Of a stretch of DNA of 64,000 nt, positions 36,310 to 45,767 are shown in pieces; the first letter of the stretch is position 1, and every line of letters begins with the position of its first letter. The DNA is taken from positions 680,216 to 744,215 of the forward strand of contig NZ_CP083986.1 in the NCBI RefSeq assembly GCF_020172685.1. The letters are read 5' to 3'. This DNA is from [Mycobacterium] nativiensis (GTDB lineage Bacteria > Actinomycetota > Actinomycetes > Mycobacteriales > Mycobacteriaceae). Made by a program: the position numbers and the translations under genes. Under the pieces are notes generated by a model. It saw only the letters and a program-made list of their open reading frames with translations. It was not told where the DNA came from and made no database searches.

Positions 36310-37385
36310 TCGCCTATTCCGCGCCCGGCCGGGTCAACCTGATCGGGGAACACACCGACTACAACGGCGGTTTCGCGCTGCCGATCGCGCTGCCGCAGCG
36401 CACCAGCGTCATGTTCACCCCCGCCGAGACCGACACCCTCACCGTGCTCAGCGACCACGCGGACGAGTCGGTGCGTATCCCGCTGGACACCACCCCCGGT
36501 GAGATCACCGGCTGGGGCGCGTACGTCGCCGGGGTGATCTGGGCGTTGCGCGGCAACGGGTTCGGCGTTCCCGGCGGAGCCATGTCGATCAGCAGCGACG
36601 TGCCCATCGGATCGGGACTGTCATCGTCGGCCGCCCTGGAATGTGCGGTGCTCGGTGCGTTGGCGTCGGCGTCCGGAGCGCAGATCGACCCAATCGAGCA
36701 GGCCCAGATCGGGCAGCGCGCCGAGAACGACTACGTGGGCGCCCCCACGGGTCTGCTCGACCAGCTGGCGTCGCTGTTCGGGGAGGTGTCCACCGCGACG
36801 CTGATCGACTTCCGTGACGTCGCAGTGCATCCGGTGCCGTTCGACCCGGATGCCTCCGGGGTGACGCTGTTGCTGTTCGACTCCGGCCAACGGCACGGCC
36901 ACGTCGATGGTGAGTACGCCGCGCGGCGCGCGTCCTGCGAGCGGGTCGCCGCCGAGCTGGGGGTGGCGTCGCTGCGGGAGGTGCAGCACCGTGGCGTCCA
37001 GGTGCTGGACGCCGTCACCGATCCGGTCGATGTCCGGCGGGCCCGCCATGTGCTGACCGAGAACGAGCGGGTGCTGGATTTCGTTGCGGCGTGCGCTGAA
37101 TTGGACTTCGCGGCCGCCGGGACGCTGTTCACCGCGTCGCACGCCTCGATGCGCGACGACTTCGAGATCACCACCGAGCACCTGGATCTGATCGCCGACA
37201 GCGCGGTGGCCGCCGGGGCGTTGGGCGCCCGAATGACCGGCGGCGGGTTCGGGGGCTGCGTGATCGCGCTGGTGCCGGCCGAGTTGACGCTGAAGGTCGG
37301 CGACGCGGTGCGCGCCGCGGTGGTGGCCGCCGGATACGGCGAGCCGCAGGTGAGCCGGGTGTTCGCGGCCGCCGGCGCCGGATGA
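36306..37385 (+). CDS. galK: Galactokinase
   Basis: GalK phosphorylates galactose at C1. The 359-residue GHMP kinase shows the galactokinase signature [19 protein letters not shown], the ATP-binding [16 protein letters not shown], and the third GHMP motif [19 protein letters not shown] 36306 overlaps galT (GTGA). The end is 1 nt from a convergent flavoprotein gene. Confidence 0.96.
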   Translation: MIAYSAPGRVNLIGEHTDYNGGFALPIALPQRTSVMFTPAETDTLTVLSDHADESVRIPLDTTPGEITGWGAYVAGVIWALRGNGFGVPGGAMSISSDVPIGSGLSSSAALECAVLGALASASGAQIDPIEQAQIGQRAENDYVGAPTGLLDQLASLFGEVSTATLIDFRDVAVHPVPFDPDASGVTLLLFDSGQRHGHVDGEYAARRASCERVAAELGVASLREVQHRGVQVLDAVTDPVDVRRARHVLTENERVLDFVAACAELDFAAAGTLFTASHASMRDDFEITTEHLDLIADSAVAAGALGARMTGGGFGGCVIALVPAELTLKVGDAVRAAVVAAGYGEPQVSRVFAAAGAG

Positions 37386-37386
37386 C

Positions 37387-38559
37387 TCACAGGCGATAGT
37401 CGGGCAGCTCGAAATCGTCGCGCACGGTGCCGGCGAACAGGTTGGTGAGCATCCGCAGGTTCATCGCCCGCATCGCCATGTTGCGGAACCTCAGTCCGAA
37501 ACGCGTTCGGGTGGCGAAGAACCCGAGAGAATTCCGCGCCCCGGACTGCTTGGCTTCGATGAAGGGACGCAGCAGTGACTCGTAGGCGGCGAACGCCCGC
37601 GAGTGGTCGCCTCCTGCTCGCTGCAGCTCCCCGGCCAGCACGTAGGCCTCGGTGATCGCCAGGCCGGTGCCCTCGCCGCCCAGCAGCGAGATGCACCCGG
37701 CGGCATCGCCGATCAACAGCACCCGGCCCCGCGACCAGCGCTCCATCCGCACCTGGCTGACGACGTCGAAGTACAGGTCTGCCGGGTCGCCGGCATCGAG
37801 TGCGGCCAACAGCTGCGGGCACTCCCAACCGGCGTCGTCGAACAGGTTGTGCAACTGTGCCTTCGGATCCGAGGTGATGCCGGGCGAGACGTCGCGGAAC
37901 ACGAGCAGGATCAGGGTGCGGTCCCCGCGCAGCGCGACGCGCGCCGCCTGCCGGCCGGGCAGTGCGTAGGTCACATACGCCAGTTCGTCACGCGGCCGGT
38001 AGCCCTCGACGACGCCGGCCGCGACTTTGCACCCGAGGTAGTACTCGAACTCCGAGTCGGGGCCGAACACCAGCCTGCGCACGTTGGAGTGCAGTCCGTC
38101 GGCGCCGATCACCAGATCGAATTCCCGGGGCCCGGCGTGGCCGAAGGTCAGCCCGACGCCGTCGGGGTGCTCGTCGATGGCGGTGATGGCGTCGCCGTAG
38201 ATCATCTCGACGTCCTCGGCGATGGTGGCATGGATGGCGGCGGCCAGATCACCACGCGGAATGCTGGTGAAGTCGTCGCCGATCATGTGCCGAAAGGCGT
38301 TGGTCTCCAAGGTCGCCAGCACTCGGCCGTCGGTGTCGACGGATCGGACGGACTCCATGTCGTAGCCGGCGTCGCGGATGGATTCCTCGAGGCCCATGCG
38401 CCCCGCGACGGTGTAGCCCGCGCCCCAGAAGTCGATCATGTAGCCGCCGGTGCGGAAGGCCGGCGCCTGCTCGATCACGGTCGGGGTGTGGCCGGTGCGG
38501 TGCAGCCAGTGCGCGAGCGCCGTTCCGGCTACTCCTGCACCGCTGATCGCGATCCGCAT
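37387..38559 (-). CDS. FAD-dependent aromatic-type monooxygenase
   Basis: This 390-residue group A flavoprotein has an N-terminal dinucleotide motif (IAISGAGVAGTALAHWL), DG motif region FDLVIGADGLHSNVRRLVFG, and GD motif RVLLIGDAAGCISLLGGEGTGLA. Such enzymes use NAD(P)H and O2 to hydroxylate aromatic or polyketide rings. The substrate is unknown. It is 4 nt upstream-coupled to the large membrane gene at 38564 on the same strand. Confidence 0.88.
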   Translation of the reverse strand: MRIAISGAGVAGTALAHWLHRTGHTPTVIEQAPAFRTGGYMIDFWGAGYTVAGRMGLEESIRDAGYDMESVRSVDTDGRVLATLETNAFRHMIGDDFTSIPRGDLAAAIHATIAEDVEMIYGDAITAIDEHPDGVGLTFGHAGPREFDLVIGADGLHSNVRRLVFGPDSEFEYYLGCKVAAGVVEGYRPRDELAYVTYALPGRQAARVALRGDRTLILLVFRDVSPGITSDPKAQLHNLFDDAGWECPQLLAALDAGDPADLYFDVVSQVRMERWSRGRVLLIGDAAGCISLLGGEGTGLAITEAYVLAGELQRAGGDHSRAFAAYESLLRPFIEAKQSGARNSLGFFATRTRFGLRFRNMAMRAMNLRMLTNLFAGTVRDDFELPDYRL

Positions 38560-38563
38560 CGGG

Positions 38564-40936
38564 TCAAATCATCTCGTTCTGGGTCAGCCAGCGCATCACC
38601 GGCCAGCCGATGAACACCGGCAGCCAACAGGTCAACACCCGGTAGAGCAGCACCGACGGGACCGCCAGCGCGGCGGGCACCCCGAATGCCGCGAGCCCAC
38701 CGATTAGGGCGGCTTCCACGGCCCCCACCCCGCCGGGTGTCGGGGCGGCTGAGGCCAGGGTGCCGCCGACCATGGTCACCACGGTGACGGTGACGAATGA
38801 GGTGTTGCCGCCGAAGGCCTCCACACTGGCCCACAGCGCCAGTGCCGCACCCAAAGTGGTTCCGGCGGCGCCCAGCACGATCAGCGCCAGCCGCTGCGGT
38901 TCGCGGGCCAACTCGATCAGGTCCGCGGTGACCTCGGTCAGGCGGGGGCGCAGCGCGGTGGTCAGCCACCGGCGCAGGTTGGGTACCAGCAGGACGATGC
39001 CGGCCAGGCCGAGGGCCACGCCGGCGATCAGATACAGCAGGGTGGGGCTGGGCACGAAGTGGGACAGGTCGGCCGAGGCACCTGCGGCGGTGGTGAAGAT
39101 GATCAGCAGGATCACGTGCACGATCACCTGCACCGACTGTTGTAGCGCGACCGCCGCGGTGGCCCGCAGCGTGCTCAGGCCGCCCTTCTGCAGGAACCGG
39201 GTGCTCAATGCGAGCCCGCCGACGCCGGCCGGGGTGGTGGTGGCCGCAAAGGTGTTGGCCACCTGCATGATCGCCAGGTTGCGGAACTTGACCAGGCCGT
39301 TGGCGCAGGCCCACAGGGCGCCGGCCGCGCCGACATAGGTCAGCGACGACACGATCAGCCCCACCAGCGCCCAGGACCAGTTCGCATGCCGCAGTTGGGA
39401 GAAGAACGTCGGAACCTGGCTGATGAACGGATAGGCGACGTAGACCAGACCGCCCAGCAACGCCAGCTGGATCATCTGGCTACGGGTGAATCGGGTGATG
39501 GTCTTGGTCTGGATCTCGTTGGTGCCGGTCTGGCGCTTGACCTCGTCGCGGGCGGCCGAGATCACCGCGTTGACGTCGGGCACCGCCTTGCGAAGGCGTG
39601 CCGGCATCGCCGATTTGGTGAGGCGCCGGGACGCGGCCAACACCGCGGTGGGGCCGAAGCTCTCGATCGCGGCGCCCACCGCGGCCGAGGCGTCGTAGAG
39701 CGACGACGTGGTCACCAGCAATTGGGCGATGTCGGATTGCAGCTGGGTGGTGGTGGCGCCGTACTCGGCGTTGCCGAAACCGCCGAACAGCACGGTGTCG
39801 CCCTCGACCGTCATCTCCTTGCTGCGCAGATCGCCATGGGACATCTGCTGATCGTGCAGGCGGGCCAGCGACTCCCATGCCTTGCTCACCGGGGTGGCGG
39901 CGACACAGGTGTCGATCGGGACTCCGCGCGGCGGGGTGTGCGCGTACAGGGTCCAGCCCCGGTCGAGGGAGGCGAGGGCCACGGTGTCGGTGTTGGCGAT
40001 GCCGGTGTCGCCGATCGCGATTGCCATCAGCGCGCGGTGCTCGACGGCGCGGTGCAGTGAGGCGTGTAGTGGCGCGGTCTCGGTGGTGCGCAGCCGCAGT
40101 TTGCGCCAGAGCTGACGCAGTGCACCGCCGCTGCGCTGGTTGGGGCCGTAGAGCTCGATGATGGTCGGGTTGTCGGACACGGTGGACAGCACCAGCGGGC
40201 CGCGCCCGGCGGGGCGGCGCACGGTGAGCTCGGTGACGGTGCAGCCGCGGCGGGCCAGGGTGCGAACGGTGCCGTCGAGTGGCACCTCCAGGGCCGGGGT
40301 GCCGACGATCAGGATCACCAGCGCGCCGACGAACCAGCCGACGGCCAGGCCGAGCAGAGAGCGGGCCGGCACGATGGCGCTGACCACCAGATGAATCGGT
40401 ACGAAGGCAAGCAGCAGTGCCCACCACCAACGTCGCCAGCGGGCCGGCAGCCACGGGCCGGAGACGGTGAGCATCGCGGCGAGCATCGCGATCCACCGCG
40501 GGTCGTCGAGGAACTGAGCCAGCGTGGTGGCCAGCCGCTCGGACAGGTCGAAATGCCAGGCCGGGGCGGCCAACCCGGTGCTGCGGATCGACAGTGACAC
40601 CACGGCCAGCAGCCCGGCGATGGCGTAGGCCGCGAGCAGTTTCCATTGCCGGGAGACCACCAGGCCGATCAGGATCGCGAACGGCAACACCAGGATCGCG
40701 ATGCCGTAGGCCAGGTAGACCAGGTTGGCGTGGACGGGGGAGAGTACCCCGATGATCTGGGATATCGACCGTTCCAGCGCCACCCATTCGTAGCGGGTGA
40801 CCAGTGAGCTGGTGATGACGGTGGCGAGGAACAGGGCTGCCAGCAACAGACGCAGAATGTCGTTGGTGCGTCGGGTCAGCGGCTGCAGCAGGTTGCCGGT
40901 GACGGCGACTTCGCGCCCCTCAACTCGCATGATCAC
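38564..40936 (-). CDS. Three-part membrane protein: helix bundle, kinase-like domain, LPG-synthase/flippase-like domain
   Basis: The 790 residues divide into an N-terminal bundle of about six helices (1-215) and a soluble domain (about 220-460) with a phosphotransferase-like loop (MSHGDLRSKEMTVEGDTVLFGGFGNA). A C-terminal set of helices (470-790) follows, with the pattern of lysylphosphatidylglycerol-synthase membrane domains (AATTTPAGVGGLALSTRFL, SAAPTPGGVGAVEAAL). The domain order suggests a lipid flippase coupled to a kinase-like sensor. ATG 40930 is an alternative start. Similar three-part proteins occur in mycobacteria, but I cannot name a characterised one. Confidence 0.8.
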   Translation of the reverse strand: MIMRVEGREVAVTGNLLQPLTRRTNDILRLLLAALFLATVITSSLVTRYEWVALERSISQIIGVLSPVHANLVYLAYGIAILVLPFAILIGLVVSRQWKLLAAYAIAGLLAVVSLSIRSTGLAAPAWHFDLSERLATTLAQFLDDPRWIAMLAAMLTVSGPWLPARWRRWWWALLLAFVPIHLVVSAIVPARSLLGLAVGWFVGALVILIVGTPALEVPLDGTVRTLARRGCTVTELTVRRPAGRGPLVLSTVSDNPTIIELYGPNQRSGGALRQLWRKLRLRTTETAPLHASLHRAVEHRALMAIAIGDTGIANTDTVALASLDRGWTLYAHTPPRGVPIDTCVAATPVSKAWESLARLHDQQMSHGDLRSKEMTVEGDTVLFGGFGNAEYGATTTQLQSDIAQLLVTTSSLYDASAAVGAAIESFGPTAVLAASRRLTKSAMPARLRKAVPDVNAVISAARDEVKRQTGTNEIQTKTITRFTRSQMIQLALLGGLVYVAYPFISQVPTFFSQLRHANWSWALVGLIVSSLTYVGAAGALWACANGLVKFRNLAIMQVANTFAATTTPAGVGGLALSTRFLQKGGLSTLRATAAVALQQSVQVIVHVILLIIFTTAAGASADLSHFVPSPTLLYLIAGVALGLAGIVLLVPNLRRWLTTALRPRLTEVTADLIELAREPQRLALIVLGAAGTTLGAALALWASVEAFGGNTSFVTVTVVTMVGGTLASAAPTPGGVGAVEAALIGGLAAFGVPAALAVPSVLLYRVLTCWLPVFIGWPVMRWLTQNEMI

Positions 40937-41260
40937 TTTCGGTCAGTCTGGTGCCGCATCGCGTGGCGGCTCGCCACAACTTAACCGGTGAGCTGGGGCG
41001 GGGGGTTAATTTGTTGTGCGCCTCGCCGCTGTGACACCCGGGCTGAGTCCCGTTTGTCACATCCGTCACCGGAGGGGAGGGGTGTGACGTGTGCCCGCCT
41101 TTGAGCGACAAACGCGGCGCCGTGTCGAATCGTACGGCGGCCACCCACCCCCCGGGGAGGCTGACATAACATCGCATGTCGCTCAAAGGCGGGCACACAC
41201 CCATGTGGTCCGGACCGGTGACGGCTGGGGTTGTTGAGGCGACGACGGTCGGCGGATAGG
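40937..41260. other. 324-nt gene-free region with a large inverted repeat
   Basis: No convincing gene is seen. The region holds the promoter side of the 790-residue gene, the 22-bp inverted repeat at 41089-41198, and the 3' side of the SDR gene at 41261. Confidence 0.6.
41089..41198. repeat. Perfect 22-bp inverted repeat enclosing 66 nt
   Basis: The left arm 41089-41110 begins GTGTGCCCGCCTTTGAGC; the right arm 41177-41198 is its exact reverse complement over 22 bases. Outside and inside the arms the match stops at once. It lies 62 nt after the SDR stop codon on the minus strand. It could be an RNA hairpin, a terminator, or the ends of a miniature mobile element. Confidence 0.85.
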
Positions 41261-42136
41261 TCAGAGCGGGTAGTGCACCCCGGTCATCCGCACCGACTCC
41301 TCCCAGAGCCGGCTCCACAACCGCTGATCCCGCGACAACGCGCTCGACGGGCACGGCCCCACCGGGCCGCGGGCCTGGTTCAACTTCGTCGGCCCCCAGT
41401 AGGTGTCCGGGTCGGCGTCGGGGACCGTGGCGGCCAACAGGATCGACTCGGCGGCCCGCTCGGGCGCCTGACCGATCAGCGCCAAGCCGTACTTGGTGAC
41501 CAGCCCGGGCAGCGTCTTGTCGTTGTCGAAAAGCTCGGTGTCCGACACCCCGGGATGCACCGCGTAGGAGCGCAGCGGCGAGCCGGCCGCGACCAGTCGG
41601 CGCTGCAGGTCGCGGGCGAACATCAGGTTGGCCAGCTTGGACTGCGCGTAGGCCAGATTGCGCTGATAGAACCGGTGCTCGTAGTTGAGGTCGTCGACCC
41701 AGAACTTCGGGGTCTGCTTGTGCGCGATGCTCGAGACCGTCACCACCCGGTCACCGATGCGGTCCAGCAGCAGGCCGGTCAGTGCGAAATGGCCCAGATG
41801 GTTGACCCCGAACTGCATTTCGAAGCCGTCGGCGGTGCGCCGCATCGGGATGTTCATGATCCCGGCGTTGTTGACCAGCACGTCGAATCCGGCCTGCTGG
41901 GCGGCGAAGTCTCGCACCGAAGCCAGGCTGCCCAGATCCAGCGCCGCCACCCGGACGTCGCCGCTGATGCCGTCGGCGATCTGCTGGGCCTTGGCGGTGT
42001 TGCGGCAGGCCATCACCACGGTGGCGCCCTTGGCTGCCAGGGTGCGGGTGACGACCTCACCCAGCCCACCGTTGGCGCCGGTCACCACGAAGGTGCGGCC
42101 GCGCTGATCGGGGGTGTCGCCGAGTCTGAATGCCAT
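41261..42136 (-). CDS. Short-chain dehydrogenase (retinol-dehydrogenase-like)
   Basis: This 291-residue SDR has TFVVTGANGGLGEVVTRTLA (cofactor), VLVNNAGIMNIP, the catalytic Ser in TVSSIAHK and YAQSKLAN with Tyr and Lys. The pattern is that of the large mycobacterial group resembling retinol dehydrogenases; the substrate is unknown. TACGGT ends 6 nt before ATG 42136, a leaderless start. The large inverted repeat lies downstream. Confidence 0.88.
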   Translation of the reverse strand: MAFRLGDTPDQRGRTFVVTGANGGLGEVVTRTLAAKGATVVMACRNTAKAQQIADGISGDVRVAALDLGSLASVRDFAAQQAGFDVLVNNAGIMNIPMRRTADGFEMQFGVNHLGHFALTGLLLDRIGDRVVTVSSIAHKQTPKFWVDDLNYEHRFYQRNLAYAQSKLANLMFARDLQRRLVAAGSPLRSYAVHPGVSDTELFDNDKTLPGLVTKYGLALIGQAPERAAESILLAATVPDADPDTYWGPTKLNQARGPVGPCPSSALSRDQRLWSRLWEESVRMTGVHYPL

Positions 42137-42148
42137 TGGGCAACCGTA
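42137..42148 (-). promoter_or_regulatory. Leaderless -10 box TACGGT for the SDR gene
   Basis: On the minus strand TACGGT (42143-42148) ends 6 nt before ATG 42136. Confidence 0.5.
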
Positions 42149-42157
42149 CCGTGGCGG

Positions 42158-42832
42158 CTACCTGGGGCCCTCTGAGATCGGGACCGCACCCCGATCGGTG
42201 ATCACGTGCAGTTTCCGGTCGGACGGCGTCCCGCTCACCGTCTCCAGGTAGCCGCATCGCAACGTGACCCGGAACCCGCCGGACATCCCGGGGATGGCGA
42301 AGCGCACTGAGTGACCGGGGGCTTCGTGCAGCACGGCGACCGGGGGATAGCGCAGCAGCTTCCGCAGCTCGTGATCGCTGTGGTCCTCGAACAGCTGCGC
42401 GGCGCGAATGCTGCCGTCGATCACCCACTGCAGGTTGGCGTCCAGGGCGCGGGTCAGTTCGGCCGACAGCGGCGACGGCGGCGGGGCCAGCAGCGAGATC
42501 AACGCAGCCGGGTGCCCGGCCTCGGTGGCCACGTCGCATGCCGTCCATGCCCGGGCGTCGCGCAGGGAGCGCAGTGCGCCGCGTTCGGTCAGCGCGGCAA
42601 CGACTTTCGGCGGAACGCCGTGCCGGGCTGCCTGATGAAGTGGGGTGAACCACTCGGGACTGCCCGGCCGCCACTGGTTGGCGCTGAGCGCCGGGGTCGC
42701 ATCGAGCAGATCGAAGAATGCCGGCCAATCGCCGCCGTCGGCCGCATCGGCCAGTTTGTGCCCGGCGGCCAGGTTCTTCGACAACAGTGCTGGTTCCAGT
42801 ACGCCGGGCCAATCTAGGGGAGGTTCGTCCAT
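42158..42832 (-). CDS. Ankyrin-repeat-like protein
   Basis: This 224-residue cytosolic protein has an N-terminal part with degenerate ankyrin units (WPAFFDLLDATPALSANQ, TPLHQAARHGVPPKVVAALT, WTACDVATEAGHPAALISLL). The C-terminal beta-rich part (PVAVLHEAPGHSVRFAIPG, FRVTLRCGYLETVSG) is of no recognised fold. It lies behind the SDR promoter on the same strand. It probably mediates protein binding; partner unknown. Confidence 0.78.
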   Translation of the reverse strand: MDEPPLDWPGVLEPALLSKNLAAGHKLADAADGGDWPAFFDLLDATPALSANQWRPGSPEWFTPLHQAARHGVPPKVVAALTERGALRSLRDARAWTACDVATEAGHPAALISLLAPPPSPLSAELTRALDANLQWVIDGSIRAAQLFEDHSDHELRKLLRYPPVAVLHEAPGHSVRFAIPGMSGGFRVTLRCGYLETVSGTPSDRKLHVITDRGAVPISEGPR

Positions 42833-43018
42833 GTTCAGAAATTAGCGAGGGGGTCTGACAACATCAGTTGCCTAAAGCTGAGTGTCAACTTGTGAATAGC
42901 TGTCAGCTTCAAGAGCCGATGCGGGGGCCAGTTCGGCCGCCAAAACTTGTCGGTACCCACCGATAGATTCGACGTAGCAGCACTTCCCCACGGGGGCTTC
43001 ACAACTCGGGAGGTATTC

Positions 43019-43792
43019 ATGTCGTACTCCAAACCGGTCATTCTGCTCGGCGACCAGGACACCGTCGACCACCGCGCCGACCTGGCAGCCGACGCCGACA
43101 AACGGGGCTACGCCATCGTCGACACCTTCGGATTCGAGCAGGGCGAGGCCGGCGGCACCGACGACCTGACCGAGGTCCAGGCCGTCGTGGCCGCGATGGG
43201 CCGCGCGATCAAGGGGCGGATGGACATCTGGGTGCCGTTCCCCGGCCCGGACTTCATCCGCGAGCAACACCTGCGGCGGCTGAGCCTGGTGCTACAGCGG
43301 CACGGGCATAACCTGCTGTTGACCCGCGAGGTCATCCCGGCGCCCACCGACGGCGGCATGGACGAGATCGACTTCGCGCTGCGCCGCGAGGTTCACGCTG
43401 TTGACAACCTGGACGCGGCGGCGCTGGCCGCCGAAGGGGTGAAGAGCCTGAGTCGCGAGATCGAGCTGGCCCTGGCCAAAGCCGCTGATACGCCGACGGT
43501 TCGGAGACTGCCCGACCGCGGTAGGACCGCGGCGGACCCGATGCCGCCGATACTCCCTCCGCCGACGGTGCCGTGGTCGCAGCGCAAGCGACTGCTCAAG
43601 CACTATGCCGGTTGGCTGGTGTATGGCTGCGGGGTCACCCAGGCCGCCACCGCACGGGTGCTGAACTCGACGGGGCAGCGCACCCCGACCGGTCGGCACT
43701 GGAAGCCGGGCACGGTGTCGAAGTTGCTCACCGGAAAGTACGACGACCCGCGGCGTCCCGGTGAGGTCACGCCAGACGCAAGAGCTGGGTGA
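43019..43792 (+). CDS. Serine-recombinase-like protein lacking the catalytic serine
   Basis: From ATG 43019 (GGGAGGT upstream) the 257-residue protein has a resolvase-like N-terminal layout (YSKPVILLGDQDTVDHRADL, ADKRGYAIVDTFGFEQGEAG, then LVLQRHGHNLLL). Its C-terminal segment (VTQAATARVLNSTGQRTPTG, WKPGTVSKLLTGKYDD) closely recalls the Recombinase domain that in large serine integrases reads target DNA. The usual YxRVS nucleophile motif is replaced by LLGDQ, so strand cleavage is unlikely. It may be a domesticated DNA-binding protein. The last 26 nt overlap a convergent gene. Family assignment is tentative. Confidence 0.55.
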   Translation: MSYSKPVILLGDQDTVDHRADLAADADKRGYAIVDTFGFEQGEAGGTDDLTEVQAVVAAMGRAIKGRMDIWVPFPGPDFIREQHLRRLSLVLQRHGHNLLLTREVIPAPTDGGMDEIDFALRREVHAVDNLDAAALAAEGVKSLSREIELALAKAADTPTVRRLPDRGRTAADPMPPILPPPTVPWSQRKRLLKHYAGWLVYGCGVTQAATARVLNSTGQRTPTGRHWKPGTVSKLLTGKYDDPRRPGEVTPDARAG

Positions 43793-44069
43793 CGATCACC
43801 GGCGGGATGACGGCCAGGGCGATCGTCAATGGCGTTGCCAGGTAACCGATGAGGATGCCGCGGCCGATCTGAGCCGTTTTCGCCCCGCCCGACTGTGACA
43901 TGAAGAATCCGGTCGGCACCACGATCACGGTCGCGATGCCCAAGCAGTACAGGCTGAGGATCCAGTACGGGAACCACACCCACGTCGCGGTCTCGACGAC
44001 AGCGATGGTCGCCAACGCGGCGAAGAAACCGTGCGGTCCGTAGCGGGCTTCGGTAGCCGGGGCGGTCAT
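43767..44069 (-). CDS. Small two/three-helix membrane protein
   Basis: This 100-residue protein has three hydrophobic helices (FFAALATIAVVETATWVWF, ILSLYCLGIATVIVVPTGFF, YLATPLTIALAVIPPVIVTQ). Its ATG at 44069 overlaps the stop of the gene at 44066-44416 (ATGA), so the two are co-translated and may form a membrane complex. They follow a DUF4226-like gene, 20 nt further upstream. Function is unknown. Confidence 0.8.
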   Translation of the reverse strand: MTAPATEARYGPHGFFAALATIAVVETATWVWFPYWILSLYCLGIATVIVVPTGFFMSQSGGAKTAQIGRGILIGYLATPLTIALAVIPPVIVTQLLRLA

Positions 44070-44416
44070 GTGTTCTCGAACCACGGCAGGAAAATCAGCG
44101 CGTAGAACAATCCGCTGACCACCATCAACACGGCTAATCCGGCGACCGCCAGACCCACGCCGCGTCGACGCGGTGACTCCGCGCGCAACAACATCGGGCC
44201 GACAGCCAGTCCTGCGGCGGCCGGCACGATGATCGCGGCCGCGACCAGGTACCAAAACACTGTCCCGAAGCAGAATGAGCAGCCGTTCAGCCCCAGCCAG
44301 CCGACGCCGATTATCGCTGCGAGGACGACTTGGGCGACGATCGGTGCGGATCGGGTGGCGCTCTTCCAGAAGGCGGGGTCGCCGTCGCGGATTCGGGCCA
44401 GGATGGCAGCGGGCAT
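44066..44416 (-). CDS. Small three-helix membrane protein
   Basis: This 116-residue protein has three helices (VAQVVLAAIIGVGWLGL, VFWYLVAAAIIVPAAAGLAV, VGLAVAGLAVLMVVSGLFYA) and a CSFC pair between helices 1 and 2 that could form a disulfide or bind metal. It sits between a DUF4226-like gene and the 100-residue membrane gene, all on the minus strand with short gaps. No family is recognised. Confidence 0.8.
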   Translation of the reverse strand: MPAAILARIRDGDPAFWKSATRSAPIVAQVVLAAIIGVGWLGLNGCSFCFGTVFWYLVAAAIIVPAAAGLAVGPMLLRAESPRRRGVGLAVAGLAVLMVVSGLFYALIFLPWFENT

Positions 44417-44436
44417 GCACCAGTTCCTTCCGGTGA

Positions 44437-45717
44437 TCAGGTGGAAACACCGCCGGGCTTACCCGACGATGAGGGTACTGACGGTGGCGAGGCGGTCGGT
44501 CCGAAATCGGTGACCGGCAGCGGAGTTCGAACGTCGAACTGCGGATTCCAGCTGCCGCCGTGATCGAAGGGAGCGAACGCCTTGCCGCCGATTCCGACCT
44601 CGTGGTGGAACGGCAGATTGAACAGGGGCCCGTACATGCGGCCGGATTGAGCCGGGTTGATCAACACCGTGCGGGTGCTCCCGTTGGGCAGATCCTGGTA
44701 GACCTCCAAAGACGGGTAATCCGTGCGGGTGCCGTCGACGTGCACGCCACCCGGACCGGGGGTGAACACCAGGTCGCCGTTCACGCTCAACCGGTGGCTG
44801 CCCAACGGGCCGTGCGGATCGGTGGCGGCGCTCCCTGCAAATGGGTTTCCGGCGTCGTATTTGATCCGCACCGATCCATCCGGCACTTGCGTGACACTGC
44901 CCTGGGGGACACCAACTTTCACCTGCCTCGGAGAGCCGTCGCCGTTGAGTTCGACAGACGGGTTCTGGCGCATCACCACGATGCCGTTGTCGTAGTCGAT
45001 ATAGGTGGTGACCTTGGTGTCCTCCGGATCGAAACGCGACTTCGGCCCGCGGTCGTTGCCGGCATCCTTTGAACCCAGGCGGTCGACCCACGGTTGCTCG
45101 ATCCACTGCGATGCCCGCACCACGCCCTGCCCGGGCACCGGTTCGATCCTGGCCACCCGGACCTCGGAGTCCACGCCTTGAAATTTGGGGTCGTAGGTAT
45201 GCGCATCCAATGCCGCCGCCGTCGTCCAATCCGACGCGGACACCGGGTCGCGGTGGAAGACCTGTTTGAAGGCGTCGATCTGATTCTGACGCCGCTTGCC
45301 CTCGGCGCCCGGCGCCTGTTTGAAGGTGTGGTCGACGGCCTGAATATTCGGCTTCGGCCGATCCTCGACCGCATAACCACCGCCCAGGGATCGCAGCAGC
45401 GCGGCCCGGCGGGCGCTGTCGGCCGCGGTGTCGTCGACCACCTGGAGAATGTCGCGGGTCTTGGCCGTCAGGAATCGCTGGAACTGGCGTGCGCCCGCCG
45501 GGGTGTCCAACGCCCGCGCCCGCTGATCGGCCACAGCAGTGCGGATCTCGGCCTCGATGTCGTCCAGCCGCTTCCGGCCGGCCAGCGCAGTGCGGTAGGC
45601 GTCGTGCATCGTCGCGGCGAAGGCCCGGTCGGCCTGAATCGATGCCTCGAGTCGCCGCACCAGCACGGCTTCGCGAGCACGCGCCGCGTCGGCGTGGGCG
45701 CCGGTTTCCACTGGCAT
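44437..45717 (-). CDS. DUF4226-like protein, possible type VII secretion substrate
   Basis: The 426-residue protein has an N-terminal helical domain (about 1-115): ARAREAVLVRRLEASIQADR, LDDIEAEIRTAVADQR, LDTPAGARQFQRFLTAKTRD. This resembles the DUF4226 domain of mycobacterial proteins linked to ESX loci. The rest is beta-rich (IDYDNGIVVMRQNPSVELN, LFNLPFHHEVGIGGKAFAPF) with a Pro/Ser tail and no membrane helix. The fold of the C-terminal part is not recognised; an exported effector is possible. It precedes two small membrane-protein genes on the same strand. Confidence 0.7.
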   Translation of the reverse strand: MPVETGAHADAARAREAVLVRRLEASIQADRAFAATMHDAYRTALAGRKRLDDIEAEIRTAVADQRARALDTPAGARQFQRFLTAKTRDILQVVDDTAADSARRAALLRSLGGGYAVEDRPKPNIQAVDHTFKQAPGAEGKRRQNQIDAFKQVFHRDPVSASDWTTAAALDAHTYDPKFQGVDSEVRVARIEPVPGQGVVRASQWIEQPWVDRLGSKDAGNDRGPKSRFDPEDTKVTTYIDYDNGIVVMRQNPSVELNGDGSPRQVKVGVPQGSVTQVPDGSVRIKYDAGNPFAGSAATDPHGPLGSHRLSVNGDLVFTPGPGGVHVDGTRTDYPSLEVYQDLPNGSTRTVLINPAQSGRMYGPLFNLPFHHEVGIGGKAFAPFDHGGSWNPQFDVRTPLPVTDFGPTASPPSVPSSSGKPGGVST

Positions 45718-45767
45718 ACCGGGAGGCTAATGCAGCGGCGCGCGCTGCGGTATTCACCCGCCGGCGC

